DNA from: Pirellula sp.
GTDB taxonomy: Bacteria > Planctomycetota > Planctomycetia > Pirellulales > Pirellulaceae
Reading direction: 5' to 3'
Assembly: GCA_021300155.1 (NCBI GenBank)
Contig: JAJTID010000050.1
Location: 1-64,000, forward strand
DNA: 64,000 nucleotides
Below the pieces are notes generated by a model. The model had not been told where the DNA came from. It saw nothing but the letters and a program-made list of their open reading frames with translations, and ran no database searches. Below, piece by piece: positions 30,707-41,825 of the stretch. The first letter of the stretch is position 1. Every line of letters starts with the position of its first letter. The position numbers and the translations under genes were made by a program.

Positions 30707-32542
30707 TTGTCTACCGGCAGTTCAGAACAACTTAGTTTCACATGCCCTCAATGCGATAAAAAATTGAGGGCTCCAGCGAAACTCGCAGGGCAGAAGCTGA
30801 GTTGTCCGAAGTGCAGTGCTCCTATCCGTGTACCAGGCGTTGCTCCTTCGAAGAACGATGACGACGATTGGTTATCGCTCGACAATGATTCAGGCACACG
30901 AGCCACAATCGCGAAAGCTGCTTCTGGCGAATTGGAAGTGAAAGCAGCTTATCCATCCGTGGACGCTTCGGAGCAAGACGATCTTCTGTTGCAGCCGTTA
31001 CCGGTAAGCAGTGAAGCAAAGCCAACAACCAGCGGTCTTACAACAAACAGTTCCGCATCGTCCAGTAGTGGCACACCAAACAGCAGCGGTGCGAAGCGAA
31101 GTGTCTTTGACGACGATCTTCCTGATCTGCTTCCGCTGGAAACTCCGCCAGCCACACCAAAGCCGGACGTACCAAATCCAGCCGCGTTAAAGTCAGCCAC
31201 CCCAAAGCCTGGATCATCGAAATCTGTGGCGTCAAAACCGGTGACGCCGGAACCAAAATCTTCAAAACCTCCAGCGTCAAAGCCTGCATCTGGGGCGAAG
31301 CCTGGATCGAAGTCGAGCAATATAGATACATCGCTCCCAAGTTTTGGCGAAGTAGATGATTTTCCTCTTGCTCCTCTAGAGCCACAGGGCAACGCGAGGT
31401 CATTGCCTGGTCCGATGTTGGTCGGAAGCTTAGAAGAGATCATGCTCGAGAGCAAAGCACTGGAGGTATCCAGCGTTCGTCCTCAAGACGAAGAGTTTGC
31501 GTTCCCGTGCAAGGTCTGTGGGACGCGTTTGCATACTTCGATTTCGAAGGTTGGATCTCGCACACGTTGCCCCGATTGTTACTCCGAGTTCAGTGTACCG
31601 TCGCCACCGCCTCGCAAGAAGCAACAGGAGATAAAGCTAGACAAGACGGGTGATGTTACGTTTGCTCCCATCGATGCGCGTTCATTGAATAGTCCTGAGA
31701 GTACAAAATCGCAATCCGACAAGATATTGGATAAAGCCAAAGAAGACCTGCAAAAGGAGAGGGAGGAACAATCGCATCTCACGACAGCCTTCAACTCGCA
31801 ACGTTGGTTGGCTTTGGTGTTCTGGTTTTGTCGAGACCCTGTTGTTGTCATTTTGATGGTGATGTGGGGATGCATTTGCGCTGTTTGGCTTACGGTAGTG
31901 ACGATGATTCCTGAGGTGTTTCAAATCGATGGAACGGTGGCCGCATTGATACAGTCGTTCGTCTTCTTTGGGCCAGGGGTTATGCTCCTAGGGGGAATAC
32001 TCATCATTGCGATGTCGATTTTGTCCACGGTAGCGAATCAACTAAATCGCATTCAGGAGTGGCCCTTTGGTAAAATCGGAGAGTCGATGGGTGAGCTCGT
32101 CGTTCTTTTTGCGGCTATGGTATTAGCATCCATTCCTGGTGGTATTGCGGGTGCAGCACTCTCGACAATGATGGATTCGTATTTGGGAACCGTGTTCGGG
32201 ACATTGGCATCCATATGGGCGTTGCTACCATTTTTTCTATTGAGCATGGCGGACACGAATTCGATGATGGAACCATTCTCCAAGTCAGTTTTCGATTCGA
32301 TGAAAACACGAATCGATGCTTGGGGTGCGATGTACTTCCAAACGATGCTTGCTGTTTTTGGAATATTCGTCACCATGGCGATGGCGATGATGCCGGGAAT
32401 CGTGGGGGAAGTGCTTTGTGGCCTAACATTGCCATTCTTGATTCTCTTTATTTTTAATCAATACGGATTGCTTGCCGGAAGAATTAGCGGGTTAACGGAT
32501 CTCGGTTTTACCGGTGATTTCTCTGAAGATGATGCTTCCTAG
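30707..32542 (+). CDS. Zinc-ribbon / low-complexity / multi-TM membrane protein
   Basis: N-terminal FTCPQCDKKLRAPAKLAGQKLSCPKCS, second CKVCGTRLHTSISKVGSRTRCPDC, Pro/Lys/Ser-rich linker, several C-terminal TM helices; TTG start. Confidence 0.8.
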   Translation: MSTGSSEQLSFTCPQCDKKLRAPAKLAGQKLSCPKCSAPIRVPGVAPSKNDDDDWLSLDNDSGTRATIAKAASGELEVKAAYPSVDASEQDDLLLQPLPVSSEAKPTTSGLTTNSSASSSSGTPNSSGAKRSVFDDDLPDLLPLETPPATPKPDVPNPAALKSATPKPGSSKSVASKPVTPEPKSSKPPASKPASGAKPGSKSSNIDTSLPSFGEVDDFPLAPLEPQGNARSLPGPMLVGSLEEIMLESKALEVSSVRPQDEEFAFPCKVCGTRLHTSISKVGSRTRCPDCYSEFSVPSPPPRKKQQEIKLDKTGDVTFAPIDARSLNSPESTKSQSDKILDKAKEDLQKEREEQSHLTTAFNSQRWLALVFWFCRDPVVVILMVMWGCICAVWLTVVTMIPEVFQIDGTVAALIQSFVFFGPGVMLLGGILIIAMSILSTVANQLNRIQEWPFGKIGESMGELVVLFAAMVLASIPGGIAGAALSTMMDSYLGTVFGTLASIWALLPFFLLSMADTNSMMEPFSKSVFDSMKTRIDAWGAMYFQTMLAVFGIFVTMAMAMMPGIVGEVLCGLTLPFLILFIFNQYGLLAGRISGLTDLGFTGDFSEDDAS

Positions 32543-32599
32543 CCAATTGTTCAGGACAACTGCCTACGTGATCGAACACACTCGCGACTTTGAAACGCC

Positions 32600-35500
32600 A
32601 TGAAGGCACGCAGGCCAAAATCAAGAACTCTCGCAGACTTCCTAAAGCGAGGCGCGGATGCTGAGGTCTCCTCAGAGTTCCATGACGATCCCAACGCGAT
32701 CGAATCTGTCGAGTTGGCGATCGAATCTGTATCTGAGGAATCGAAAGCAACGAAGCGTAAACCTCGTGCGGCAAAGCGGAAACAGAGTCCCAAGCCGAAA
32801 TCGACAACGACCGACGATTCCGATTTTTCACCGGAGAAAAAGAAGGCGGAACGAGCGTCACTCATCGAGCTGTCTGAAAGCCTCGAACACCAATCCAAAG
32901 CGATCGGTATTCAAGCGCAGGCTGCGGAGTTGCTCGACGGGATTCTCGATATCCCAGACTATGAGCGATGCGCCAGGATGTGGGCCCAACGCGATCCGGT
33001 TTGCTGGGATGGAGCCTGGTTAGGGGCTGTCGCACCGATGGCGGCGGCGGCTTGGCGCAAGTATCAACGTCCGATGCTGGTTGTCCTGTCGCAACATCAA
33101 GATGTGGAAACGGTCGCGCGCGACCTCGAATTCTATATCGAACACAACTGTGAGGTTTTCCCACCAGCCGCGGACGAGATTGCGGAAGACGCACTGCAAC
33201 AATTGGAAGTGATTCAACGGCTTCAAGTTCTGTCGCGACTGCAACGGTACAAAGAGAATGCAAAACAATCGGTTGCACCTGTGATTGTGACGACGATTCA
33301 AGCGTTGATGCACAATGTGCCTAGTCAAAAGCAATTGGAACACGACCGACGGAGTTTGACCGTTGGGCAAAAGGTTGATTTAGGGAAATTGAAAGCTTGG
33401 CTTTCAGAGAATGGCTATCGATCGACGACGAGCGTACAGTTACCAGGTGAGTTTACGGCGCGAGGTGGTATACTCGATGTTTTCCCACCCGATTGCAGTG
33501 AACCTCGGAGAATCGAGTGGTTTGATGACGAGATCGAGTCCGTGCGATCGTTTGATTCCGTTACGCAACGTTCTTTGGAACGACTCGAGCGCATTGATTT
33601 GATCGCTGCCGACGAAGCGATTAAGGATGACGCCTGTTTCCTCGAGTTCCTGACCAACGATGCGATGGTCCTGTTGCATGAGCCGATCGCGGCGCTCCAT
33701 CATGCCGATGCGTTTCTCGCGCGCGTGCCATTTCCCGAACGATTTCGCAAGCCAACGGAGTTGTATCAAACACTGACGGGCTATGCGTTTGCGCAGATTA
33801 CACAATTGGCCGGTGAAGGTTACTTGGGAACACTCGAGCGAGTGCCGATTCACGATGTGCAACGCATCGGCGGCGAGATGGAAAATCTCGCCAAAGATAT
33901 TGATACCGCGATTGGAAAGGAGAGGCGCGCGTTGGTCGTTTGTATCAACGAAGGGGAACTCTCTCGTATGCATGATATCATGCAACACAGCGAAGCCTAC
34001 AAAGGAGGCAGGCTGTTATTGGAGATCGGTTTGCTTAGCGCGGGGCTGGAATTGGCACCCCATGGACCCTTCGTATTAACGGTCAATCAGCTGCTCCGCC
34101 GCACCACATTGCGAAGATCTTCCAGAAAGCATGCCTCGCGCGCGATTGATAGTTTTCTCGATCTCAAGCCGGGAGATCTCGTCGTGCATTTGGCCCATGG
34201 CATCGGTGTCTACCTCGGAATGGAGATGATCGAGAAGCAAGGCCAGAAGTTCGAGCATCTCACGATCGAGTTTGACGCGGGCACGAAGCTCTTTGTACCC
34301 AGTAGCAAAATCGACTTGGTTCAACGTTATGTCGGTGGCACGAAAACAAGACCAAAGTTAGCGAAGATCGGAAGCCAGTCGTGGGTACGTCAGAAAAAGG
34401 CAGCAGAAGCGGCCGTTACGGATATGGCGGCTGAACTCATCGAGCTTCAAGCGCAGCGGCGTGGAATGGCAGGTATCGTATTTAAGCCCGACTCTGTTTG
34501 GCAAAATCAGTTTGACACGTCCTTCCCGTATACGGAAACCACAGACCAACTGACGGCCATTGCCGCGACCAAGCAGGATATGATGTCATCGCGCCCCATG
34601 GAACGTTTGATTTGTGGTGACGTTGGCTTTGGAAAAACAGAAGTAGCCATGCGAGCCGCGTTCAAGGCGGTAGAGAGCGGCTATCAAGTCGCGGTGCTCG
34701 TGCCGACAACCGTTCTGGCAGAGCAACACTACAAAACCTTTACTGCCCGCATGGCCGAGTTTCCTTTCGAGATCGCAAAGCTGAACCGATTTGCGTCTGC
34801 TGCGGATCAACGAGAAACCGTCAGACGGTTAGCCAAGGGCCAGATCGATATTATTATCGGAACGCATCGCGTCGCTTCTGCGGATGTCAAGTTCTTCAAT
34901 CTGGGGCTTTTAATTATCGACGAAGAACAGAAGTTCGGGGTGGAGCTCAAGGAGCGAATGAAGAAGACTTCGACGCAGGTCGATGTCCTCACGTTGTCGG
35001 CAACTCCGATTCCACGGACCTTGCACATGTCCCTTGTGGGAGTTCGCGATATATCGAATCTTGAGACGGCACCGGAGGAACGGATGGCAGTCGAAACTCG
35101 AGTGGCTCGTTTTGACGAGACATTGATTCGAAACGCCATTCTTCGAGAACTTAACCGCGATGGACAAGTTTACTTTGTACATAACCGGATTGAAGATATG
35201 CCCGTTCTCATGTCGAGGCTGCAACGCATCGTACCTGAAGCTCGAATCCTCATCGGACATGGACAAATGGAGGAGGGGGCACTCGAACAAGTGATGATCG
35301 ATTTCATCGAGCATCGTGCGGATATCCTGCTCTCCACTACCATCATTGAAAGTGGATTGGATATCTCGAATGCAAATACGATGTTTATCGATGAGGCAGA
35401 TCGATACGGACTTTCGGAGTTGCATCAATTGCGAGGCCGTGTGGGACGATACAAAAACCAATCGTACTGCTATTTGTTGGTCGATAAGACAAAGCATTTG

Positions 35501-36229
35501 AGCCCAGACGCAGCGCGAAGACTTCATGCCATCGAAGAGTTCTCCCAATTGGGTGCCGGATTCGGAATTGCGATGCGAGATTTGGAAATTCGCGGTGCAG
35601 GAAATCTATTAGGTACCCAGCAAAGCGGTCATATCGCAACGGTTGGTTACGAGCTTTATTGCCAAATGCTCGAGAACGCAGTACGAGAACTGACCAAGCA
35701 GCCGACGAAATTGAACCTCGATGTCGAATTGAATTTGCCTATCGAAGCTTATTTGCCATCGGACTACGTCCCTGAAATGCGTCACAAGATTGATATCTAC
35801 CGGCGGTTGAGTCGAGTTCAGGATATTCAATCGATCCAGGAAATCCGCAAAGAACTCGAAGACCGATTTGGAAAGTTGCCCTCGGTAGTGCATCGGTTAT
35901 TGCAGGTAGCTGAGCTCCGTATGGATGCCACGCTTTGGTCGATTCGCTCGATCGGAATTGAAGATGAGTTCCTCGCGTTTCACTATACCGATCGGCGGCG
36001 TATTGAGCAGCTCTCGCGATCGCATAACGGAAACCTTCGCATCGTCGATAGCACGAGCTGTTATTGGCCACTTCGTCCGGTTCCTACTGTATCTCCTCAA
36101 CCGCCTCGCTGGAGTATGAGTGAGACCACTGCCAAACGTCCCAAAACCCCAGAACCACCGGAACCGATTGAGGCCATCATTCGTCGGACCGATATGCTAG
36201 CGTTGGTCCAATCGATCTTGCAGGTTTAG
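32600..36229 (+). CDS. mfd: Transcription-repair coupling factor
   Basis: RID region LKPGDLVVHLAHGIGVYLGME, ATPase GDVGFGKTEVAMRAAFKAV, DEEQKFGV, SATPIPRTL, HQLRGRVGR, TRG-like C-terminus. Confidence 0.97.
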   Translation: MKARRPKSRTLADFLKRGADAEVSSEFHDDPNAIESVELAIESVSEESKATKRKPRAAKRKQSPKPKSTTTDDSDFSPEKKKAERASLIELSESLEHQSKAIGIQAQAAELLDGILDIPDYERCARMWAQRDPVCWDGAWLGAVAPMAAAAWRKYQRPMLVVLSQHQDVETVARDLEFYIEHNCEVFPPAADEIAEDALQQLEVIQRLQVLSRLQRYKENAKQSVAPVIVTTIQALMHNVPSQKQLEHDRRSLTVGQKVDLGKLKAWLSENGYRSTTSVQLPGEFTARGGILDVFPPDCSEPRRIEWFDDEIESVRSFDSVTQRSLERLERIDLIAADEAIKDDACFLEFLTNDAMVLLHEPIAALHHADAFLARVPFPERFRKPTELYQTLTGYAFAQITQLAGEGYLGTLERVPIHDVQRIGGEMENLAKDIDTAIGKERRALVVCINEGELSRMHDIMQHSEAYKGGRLLLEIGLLSAGLELAPHGPFVLTVNQLLRRTTLRRSSRKHASRAIDSFLDLKPGDLVVHLAHGIGVYLGMEMIEKQGQKFEHLTIEFDAGTKLFVPSSKIDLVQRYVGGTKTRPKLAKIGSQSWVRQKKAAEAAVTDMAAELIELQAQRRGMAGIVFKPDSVWQNQFDTSFPYTETTDQLTAIAATKQDMMSSRPMERLICGDVGFGKTEVAMRAAFKAVESGYQVAVLVPTTVLAEQHYKTFTARMAEFPFEIAKLNRFASAADQRETVRRLAKGQIDIIIGTHRVASADVKFFNLGLLIIDEEQKFGVELKERMKKTSTQVDVLTLSATPIPRTLHMSLVGVRDISNLETAPEERMAVETRVARFDETLIRNAILRELNRDGQVYFVHNRIEDMPVLMSRLQRIVPEARILIGHGQMEEGALEQVMIDFIEHRADILLSTTIIESGLDISNANTMFIDEADRYGLSELHQLRGRVGRYKNQSYCYLLVDKTKHLSPDAARRLHAIEEFSQLGAGFGIAMRDLEIRGAGNLLGTQQSGHIATVGYELYCQMLENAVRELTKQPTKLNLDVELNLPIEAYLPSDYVPEMRHKIDIYRRLSRVQDIQSIQEIRKELEDRFGKLPSVVHRLLQVAELRMDATLWSIRSIGIEDEFLAFHYTDRRRIEQLSRSHNGNLRIVDSTSCYWPLRPVPTVSPQPPRWSMSETTAKRPKTPEPPEPIEAIIRRTDMLALVQSILQV

Positions 36230-36300
36230 TACTCTTTTTACTACAACACCGACAGGTCGCGCATTTCTTTCCGGGGCACATGCATAACGTGTGAACGGTC

Positions 36301-37632
36301 GTGGAACATATTTGGACGTCTATGATGCATTTACCATTAAACAACGGTTACAAAACGCGGCGTGCTGGCCACGGTCTGTTGGTGTGGAATGGAATCGTCA
36401 CTCTGATGGCTCTCGTGTCGACTGCAGTCAGCACGGCCTATTCTCAGTCTCTCTCAGAGCAGTATCAGTCGAACTCACCGCCCGTTGTCGGAGGATTGCC
36501 TCCGGGTTCGAAAGGGCTTCAGCAGCCGGTCTATGTGGCGGACAGATCCGTACCCCGAGGAGCGTACTCATCCCTTTCAGGCCAACAAGATCTCTCAGAG
36601 TACTTGGATGAACGAGTTGGTCTTGTTCCATCGAATGCACCGCCATTGGATCTCAATCGTTTTGCCGCGGGTGAGTTGATCGCCATCGTTGGGAAAGAAC
36701 CGATCCTGATAGGGCATTTGATCGACCCTAAGAAGGTAACCGAAGAGCGGATGAATACGCCTAGTTTCGAAAAGGACCTTCGCAAGGCTCTAGCTGAGGT
36801 CATCATGCGAAAGGCACTTGCGCAACGCTTCGTCAATGATCAAGTCTCTGGGAAGTCCGTAAAAGAACGGGAAGAAGGGGAGAAGCATATTCGTCGCAAG
36901 GTAACACAGATTTTTTACGACAGCATTGTGCCTGACATGAAGAAGAAACAAAAATGCGAAACAGACGAGGAGTTTTACGCCTTCCTCGAGAAAGCGGAAA
37001 TGACTCTTCAGACACTTCAAAATGACTATGCTGAAACAATGCTAGCCCGTCAATGTATCAACGAAAACGTGCCCGAAAAGCCTGCAGCGGAACTAATCGA
37101 CTTGGCGGAGTACTATGACGAGCATATCGACGAATTCAAACAACCGGCCAAGGCGAGATTTCAAATACTAACGGCTGAGTTCTCGAAGCATCCCTCGAAA
37201 GAAGCGGCATTCGGTGCGATTGCAGAGATGGGGAACCAAGTGATTGGTGGGCGCCCCTTTGAGACTGTAGCACGTTCTATGTCGAATGGATACGCGGCAT
37301 CGGAGGGGGGCTACTATGACTGGACCACTAAGAGCGCGCTAAAGAGCAAGGTGATTGATGACGTTGTCTTTAGCATTGAGCCACAAAAGTTGAGCCAGAT
37401 CATCGAAGACACAGATGGCTTTCATATCGTGCGCGTCATCGAACGAAAGAACGCTCAAACCGTTCCTTTTCATGAAGTGCAACCCGAGATCAAAAAGAAG
37501 ATTGTCGAAATCAAAAAGAAGCAATTGGAAAAGGACTATATGCAAAAAGTCCGAGAAACCACTCCGGTATGGACAAGATGGCCGGAGGATTTCCCCGGTG
37601 CAATGCCCATTTCGGATGTGATTGGACAGTAA
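36301..37632 (+). CDS. PpiC/SurA-like parvulin peptidyl-prolyl isomerase
   Basis: ARFQILTAEF...FETVARSMSNGYAASEGGYYDWTTK...IIEDTDGFHIVRVIERK; N-terminal signal/TM segment. Confidence 0.88.
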   Translation: MEHIWTSMMHLPLNNGYKTRRAGHGLLVWNGIVTLMALVSTAVSTAYSQSLSEQYQSNSPPVVGGLPPGSKGLQQPVYVADRSVPRGAYSSLSGQQDLSEYLDERVGLVPSNAPPLDLNRFAAGELIAIVGKEPILIGHLIDPKKVTEERMNTPSFEKDLRKALAEVIMRKALAQRFVNDQVSGKSVKEREEGEKHIRRKVTQIFYDSIVPDMKKKQKCETDEEFYAFLEKAEMTLQTLQNDYAETMLARQCINENVPEKPAAELIDLAEYYDEHIDEFKQPAKARFQILTAEFSKHPSKEAAFGAIAEMGNQVIGGRPFETVARSMSNGYAASEGGYYDWTTKSALKSKVIDDVVFSIEPQKLSQIIEDTDGFHIVRVIERKNAQTVPFHEVQPEIKKKIVEIKKKQLEKDYMQKVRETTPVWTRWPEDFPGAMPISDVIGQ

Positions 37633-37636
37633 TCCT

Positions 37637-40600
37637 ATGATTGCAACGCGACGTAACACCTTCGTTTCTGCATTCGCTTGTTTCGTCGTTTGGCTTTTGA
37701 ATTCATGTCTGTTCGCAGACGTTCTCGTCAACGGCGACGTTGCAAATTCGCAATCCGTTCGAACGGTTGCCGATGGTACGCTTCACAATTGCCAAATTGT
37801 CTCCTTGGATAGAACTATCGCGGTCGGTGATCGCGGTCTCATTCTTCTGTCTGTGAACGGAGGCAAGAATTGGTCGGTCCAGCATCATCGTTCTGATGCT
37901 ACGCTTTACGATGTACGCTTCGAAAACGAATTCGATGGCTGTATTGTTGGTGGATCGATCGAGCCCTTTACTCACCGGAGCAAGGGGACGATTCTTACAT
38001 CCAACGATGGCGGTAAAACTTGGCAGAGTATCGACTCACAGTTACCGCGGCTTCTCGGAATTCGATCACTGAGCAAAGGACATTTGGTCGCGTGGGGAGA
38101 TTGGTCCGTTCTCTATCAATCAGCTTTGTTTGAATCGTTCGATAACGGAAAAACCTGGTCCGCGATTGCGATTCCCTGTGGTCCATTACGATCGATCGCT
38201 TTGAGTAAGGCCGATTCTGCCAACGCTTTGGTACCGATGTTACTTGTCGATCGATTGGGACGGTGTTACGCAACTGCGGATCGCCTGTCGTTCCGACCCG
38301 TGGAGGTTCCAACCTCACCGTATGCACCGTTCCTTTTTTGTGAACACGATGGTAAGCGTTGGTGGTTAGGAGGCGAGCAGGGGCAACTTTATGTTTCGGA
38401 AGATGGCCAACATTGGCAACAAACATTCCTCCCAGGGAGCCCCAAGGATCATGAGCTTATCACACTCCACACTCTGACGTCCCATGGAGACACGATTTGG
38501 GTGGCTGGCAATCCTGGGTCCGTCGTATGGAAGTCTACGAATGGTGGGGCTTCTTGGTCGATACTACCAATGAAAAGCTCCATTCCCATCCATGATCTAC
38601 ATGCTCTCAATGACCAAATTATTGTAGGGTGCGGTCCGCTAGCCTCGGTATCCATCTCTCGGAATTCTGGGCAAGCTTGGTGGTTACAGCATCAGTCTGG
38701 ATCCCGGGTGGGAACACTGAATCTAGCATCGACATCTGAGGTGGTTGCGTGGGATGCCATGGCCTTCCTTCACGAAGAATCGCGACGCACTGTCGGATCT
38801 ATCGTTGTGCATGATCAAAGCATTGAGAAAAAATCCAGCCATATCCCCGATCCGACAGAACGGAATCGGTTCGCTTCGCAACTTCTCGGGCTAACATCCT
38901 GTGCGACATGGAGTGCATTCCCTGTCAGTGCGAATGTTGCTTCACCACGTAATACTGATTTCGAACATTATCGAAACGTCGGCTCGTTGCATGCGCCCCC
39001 CGAGTCGACACTCGTTCGCAAATTGGTCCAAGAGATTCGGCTACAAAGCCCGGATTTGTTGATCACCGATTGCCCAATCTCGGGTACACAACTGCACAAG
39101 AACTTGGCGGATGCCGTCGAGTTGGCTGCTGCGTGGTCGCCACGCAAAGATTTTCAACTCTATTCCACAGAAAGCGGCATTCCGAATGCTCCGTGGACCG
39201 TTCAACGGATTCTTTTTCGGGGAACAAAGTCAGGTAGCTTGCAATTCCCCTCAACGATGTTGTTGAAAAAATCGGGTTCGATTTTGGGGGAATCACTTTT
39301 TGTCGTCGACAACATCGTTCATGAAAAGAATCACGCAACCAAGTACCTTGCACCACGAGCCATCACGTATCGAACCATCGGTTCTAAGTTCTCAACGCTA
39401 AAGGAACCGTTGGAGGGGCTCACTTTAAGTGCCCAAACGCAACGTTTCGAAAAGCCACTCGGAGTTGGTCGTCCCACCACGCTCATGGCAACTGCAGTTT
39501 GGTTCAACACTAAGGATTTTGTCGTTGCTACCCAAGGCAACGTATTTATTCGTGATCGTCATTGGGATGAACGACTCCAACAAGCAATGAAGAAAGTCGA
39601 GCCTGCGACGCACGGTCCAGTTCTACTCGAGATTGCAGAAAAGAGTCGGCGGCTCGGCAATTGGAACCATTGGTCCTCCGCGTTGGAGTTGTTGCTGGCC
39701 GAAGTACCAGAATCCCCAGTGATGGAAGCTGCCTACTGCGAACTGCTTGTTCATTTAGGCAGCGCTGAGGTGCAACAACTTGTTCAAAAGCAGTTGCGAC
39801 AGGTGGAGAATCGCTTCTCTGAAGAATCAGGACAGTTCGCTTCGACAGTCCCCGTTTCTTCCCCCTTTGCAAAGCAGAACGAGCAAACTTGGGTCCAACA
39901 AGCCGCATTCGCTCATGCTCCTCGAAGGATTCCCATCGCCGTATCGAACGGTATCCCTGAGGTTCGTCGATTGTTGAGAAAATTCCCTGACTCTTGGGCC
40001 TCCAAACGCACAGAACCGGAATGGGGATGGCTCATCGCCTCTCGCTATCGACTTGACCAAACATCAAAGAAGGGACTCAATGCCGAAGCGGGTGACTACA
40101 GCGCCTTCTGGCCACGAACTTCCGCCAGTCTGCTTCATTGGCAACAAGTGGTCAACGAAGAACAACTCTTGTTACGCAGCTTTCAAGGTCGAGCGGCCAC
40201 TTCTTCATCTTCGAAGGCATGGCCAAAGACGCAAACTCGGCCCTTTCTCGACGGTCTCAAGAATGAATCGACCTGGAATGATGCCATCGAGTTGACGCTT
40301 CAAGATCCATGGGGGCAAAGCCAACAACGAACGGTGCTCTCCTTAACCCGCGACGACGAGTTCTTGTACTTGTTCAGCCGGTGCGAATCTAACGATGCCG
40401 TACAACCCTCGCAGCCAGTCGCTGAGCGTCGCCGCGATGCCGTGTTGCGGGAACAAGATCACGTTCGCTTTCGTATTGACCTCGATCGTGACTACTGCAG
40501 TTGGTTTGAATTTGGTTGGAACCGTCGCGGAGAGACCATCGATCAATGCAACGACATGATACTCTGGGATCCTCAATGGTATGTTGCCATCACGGAGCAT

Positions 40601-40789
40601 GATCGAGGTTGGCAAGCAGAGATTGCTATTCCACTCGATGAACTATTGGCTCAAGAAAATCGGTCTCAACTTCTCCATTGGGCTGTGAATGCGATCCACA
40701 GCCAGCCCAACGCAGGCTCTCGAACTATTGCACCTGCAATTTCCGATAACTTCCAAGACGATCAATGGACCATTTTGACCGTCGAATGA
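37637..40789 (+). CDS. YCF48/BNR-like beta-propeller protein with C-terminal CBM9/DOMON-like domain
   Basis: LLSVNGGKNWSVQ, LTSNDGGKTWQSI, ESFDNGKTWSAI, KSTNGGASWSIL repeats; C-terminal VRFRIDLDRDYCSWFEFGWNRRG...GWQAEIAIPLDEL; signal peptide. Confidence 0.75.
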   Translation: MIATRRNTFVSAFACFVVWLLNSCLFADVLVNGDVANSQSVRTVADGTLHNCQIVSLDRTIAVGDRGLILLSVNGGKNWSVQHHRSDATLYDVRFENEFDGCIVGGSIEPFTHRSKGTILTSNDGGKTWQSIDSQLPRLLGIRSLSKGHLVAWGDWSVLYQSALFESFDNGKTWSAIAIPCGPLRSIALSKADSANALVPMLLVDRLGRCYATADRLSFRPVEVPTSPYAPFLFCEHDGKRWWLGGEQGQLYVSEDGQHWQQTFLPGSPKDHELITLHTLTSHGDTIWVAGNPGSVVWKSTNGGASWSILPMKSSIPIHDLHALNDQIIVGCGPLASVSISRNSGQAWWLQHQSGSRVGTLNLASTSEVVAWDAMAFLHEESRRTVGSIVVHDQSIEKKSSHIPDPTERNRFASQLLGLTSCATWSAFPVSANVASPRNTDFEHYRNVGSLHAPPESTLVRKLVQEIRLQSPDLLITDCPISGTQLHKNLADAVELAAAWSPRKDFQLYSTESGIPNAPWTVQRILFRGTKSGSLQFPSTMLLKKSGSILGESLFVVDNIVHEKNHATKYLAPRAITYRTIGSKFSTLKEPLEGLTLSAQTQRFEKPLGVGRPTTLMATAVWFNTKDFVVATQGNVFIRDRHWDERLQQAMKKVEPATHGPVLLEIAEKSRRLGNWNHWSSALELLLAEVPESPVMEAAYCELLVHLGSAEVQQLVQKQLRQVENRFSEESGQFASTVPVSSPFAKQNEQTWVQQAAFAHAPRRIPIAVSNGIPEVRRLLRKFPDSWASKRTEPEWGWLIASRYRLDQTSKKGLNAEAGDYSAFWPRTSASLLHWQQVVNEEQLLLRSFQGRAATSSSSKAWPKTQTRPFLDGLKNESTWNDAIELTLQDPWGQSQQRTVLSLTRDDEFLYLFSRCESNDAVQPSQPVAERRRDAVLREQDHVRFRIDLDRDYCSWFEFGWNRRGETIDQCNDMILWDPQWYVAITEHDRGWQAEIAIPLDELLAQENRSQLLHWAVNAIHSQPNAGSRTIAPAISDNFQDDQWTILTVE

Positions 40790-40808
40790 TGAAGCAGGCC
40801 GATGGATA

Positions 40809-41825
40809 CTACGAAACCTTCCAAGTGTCGCCACTCATGAAGAGTTTCTGAAGGTTCCCAGGTCCCTTCTTCGCGATTGCTTCGTCGATTTGGCCGCGGA
40901 CGGCTTCTTCGAAAGTCTCGCTTACCACGTCGCGGAAAACGCCGATCGGTTCAGGGAAGTGTGGATGTCGCATGCGTGACAACATGTAGACCAATGTCGA
41001 TGGCGCTTTTTCGTCATGGAACAACAAATCATCTTCCTTGATCTTGCCCTCTGCGAGATTGACGATTTCAAAATTGAATCCATTGAGGCGGATTCCTTTG
41101 TCGCGATCTTTGCCAAAGATCATCGGCTTGCCATGCTCTAGCTCGATGGTGGAATCATCGCGCGTCGCTTTATCTTGAGCGTATGCGAAAGCTCCATCGT
41201 TGAACACATTGCAGTTCTGGTAAACTTCGACGAACGACGTGCCTTTGTGGGCAGCAGCTCGCTTCAAAGTGTAGGCCAAATGCTTGACGTTGCTATCGAC
41301 CGATCTTGCGATAAAGGTCGCTTCGGCCCCAACCGCTACACTGATTGGATTGAGAGGGTGGTCGACAACCCCCATCGGTGTGCTCTTGGTCACTTGTCCT
41401 TCGACGCTCGTCGGTGAAAACTGTCCCTTGGTCAATCCATAGATTCGATTGTTGAACAATACGATGTTCAAATCGACGTTGCGGCGAAGCAAATGAATGA
41501 AGTGGTTTCCTCCGATACTCAACGCGTCGCCGTCACCCGTGATAACCCATACGCTCAAATCAGGACGAGTCAATTTGAGCCCTGTGGCGACCGCAGGAGC
41601 GCGCCCGTGGATGGAGTGAACCCCGTACGTATTCACATAGTATGGGAAACGACTGCTGCATCCGATCCCTGAAATGAAAACGGTCTTCTCCGGTGGAACA
41701 CCGATTTCAGGAAGCACCTTTTTCATTTGCGCGAGGATCGAATAATCTCCGCATCCAGGGCACCATCGAACATCCTGGTCGCTGGTGAAGTCGTCTGCTT
41801 TCAGTACAGGTAGTGCAATACTCAT
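40809..41825 (-). CDS. korB: 2-oxoacid:ferredoxin oxidoreductase subunit beta
   Basis: DVRWCPGCGDYSILAQ, GIGCSSRFPYYVNTYGVHSIHGRAPAVATGLKL, ITGDGDALSIGGNHFIHLLRRN. Confidence 0.95.
   Translation of the reverse strand: MSIALPVLKADDFTSDQDVRWCPGCGDYSILAQMKKVLPEIGVPPEKTVFISGIGCSSRFPYYVNTYGVHSIHGRAPAVATGLKLTRPDLSVWVITGDGDALSIGGNHFIHLLRRNVDLNIVLFNNRIYGLTKGQFSPTSVEGQVTKSTPMGVVDHPLNPISVAVGAEATFIARSVDSNVKHLAYTLKRAAAHKGTSFVEVYQNCNVFNDGAFAYAQDKATRDDSTIELEHGKPMIFGKDRDKGIRLNGFNFEIVNLAEGKIKEDDLLFHDEKAPSTLVYMLSRMRHPHFPEPIGVFRDVVSETFEEAVRGQIDEAIAKKGPGNLQKLFMSGDTWKVS

Noticed and set aside
30949-31455. 168-aa minus-strand ORF with DPGFG repeats
   Set aside because: Reverse reading of the Pro/Lys/Ser low-complexity linker of the zinc-ribbon protein; not a separate gene
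34910-35548. 212-aa minus-strand ORF inside mfd
   Set aside because: Antisense shadow of the mfd helicase domain
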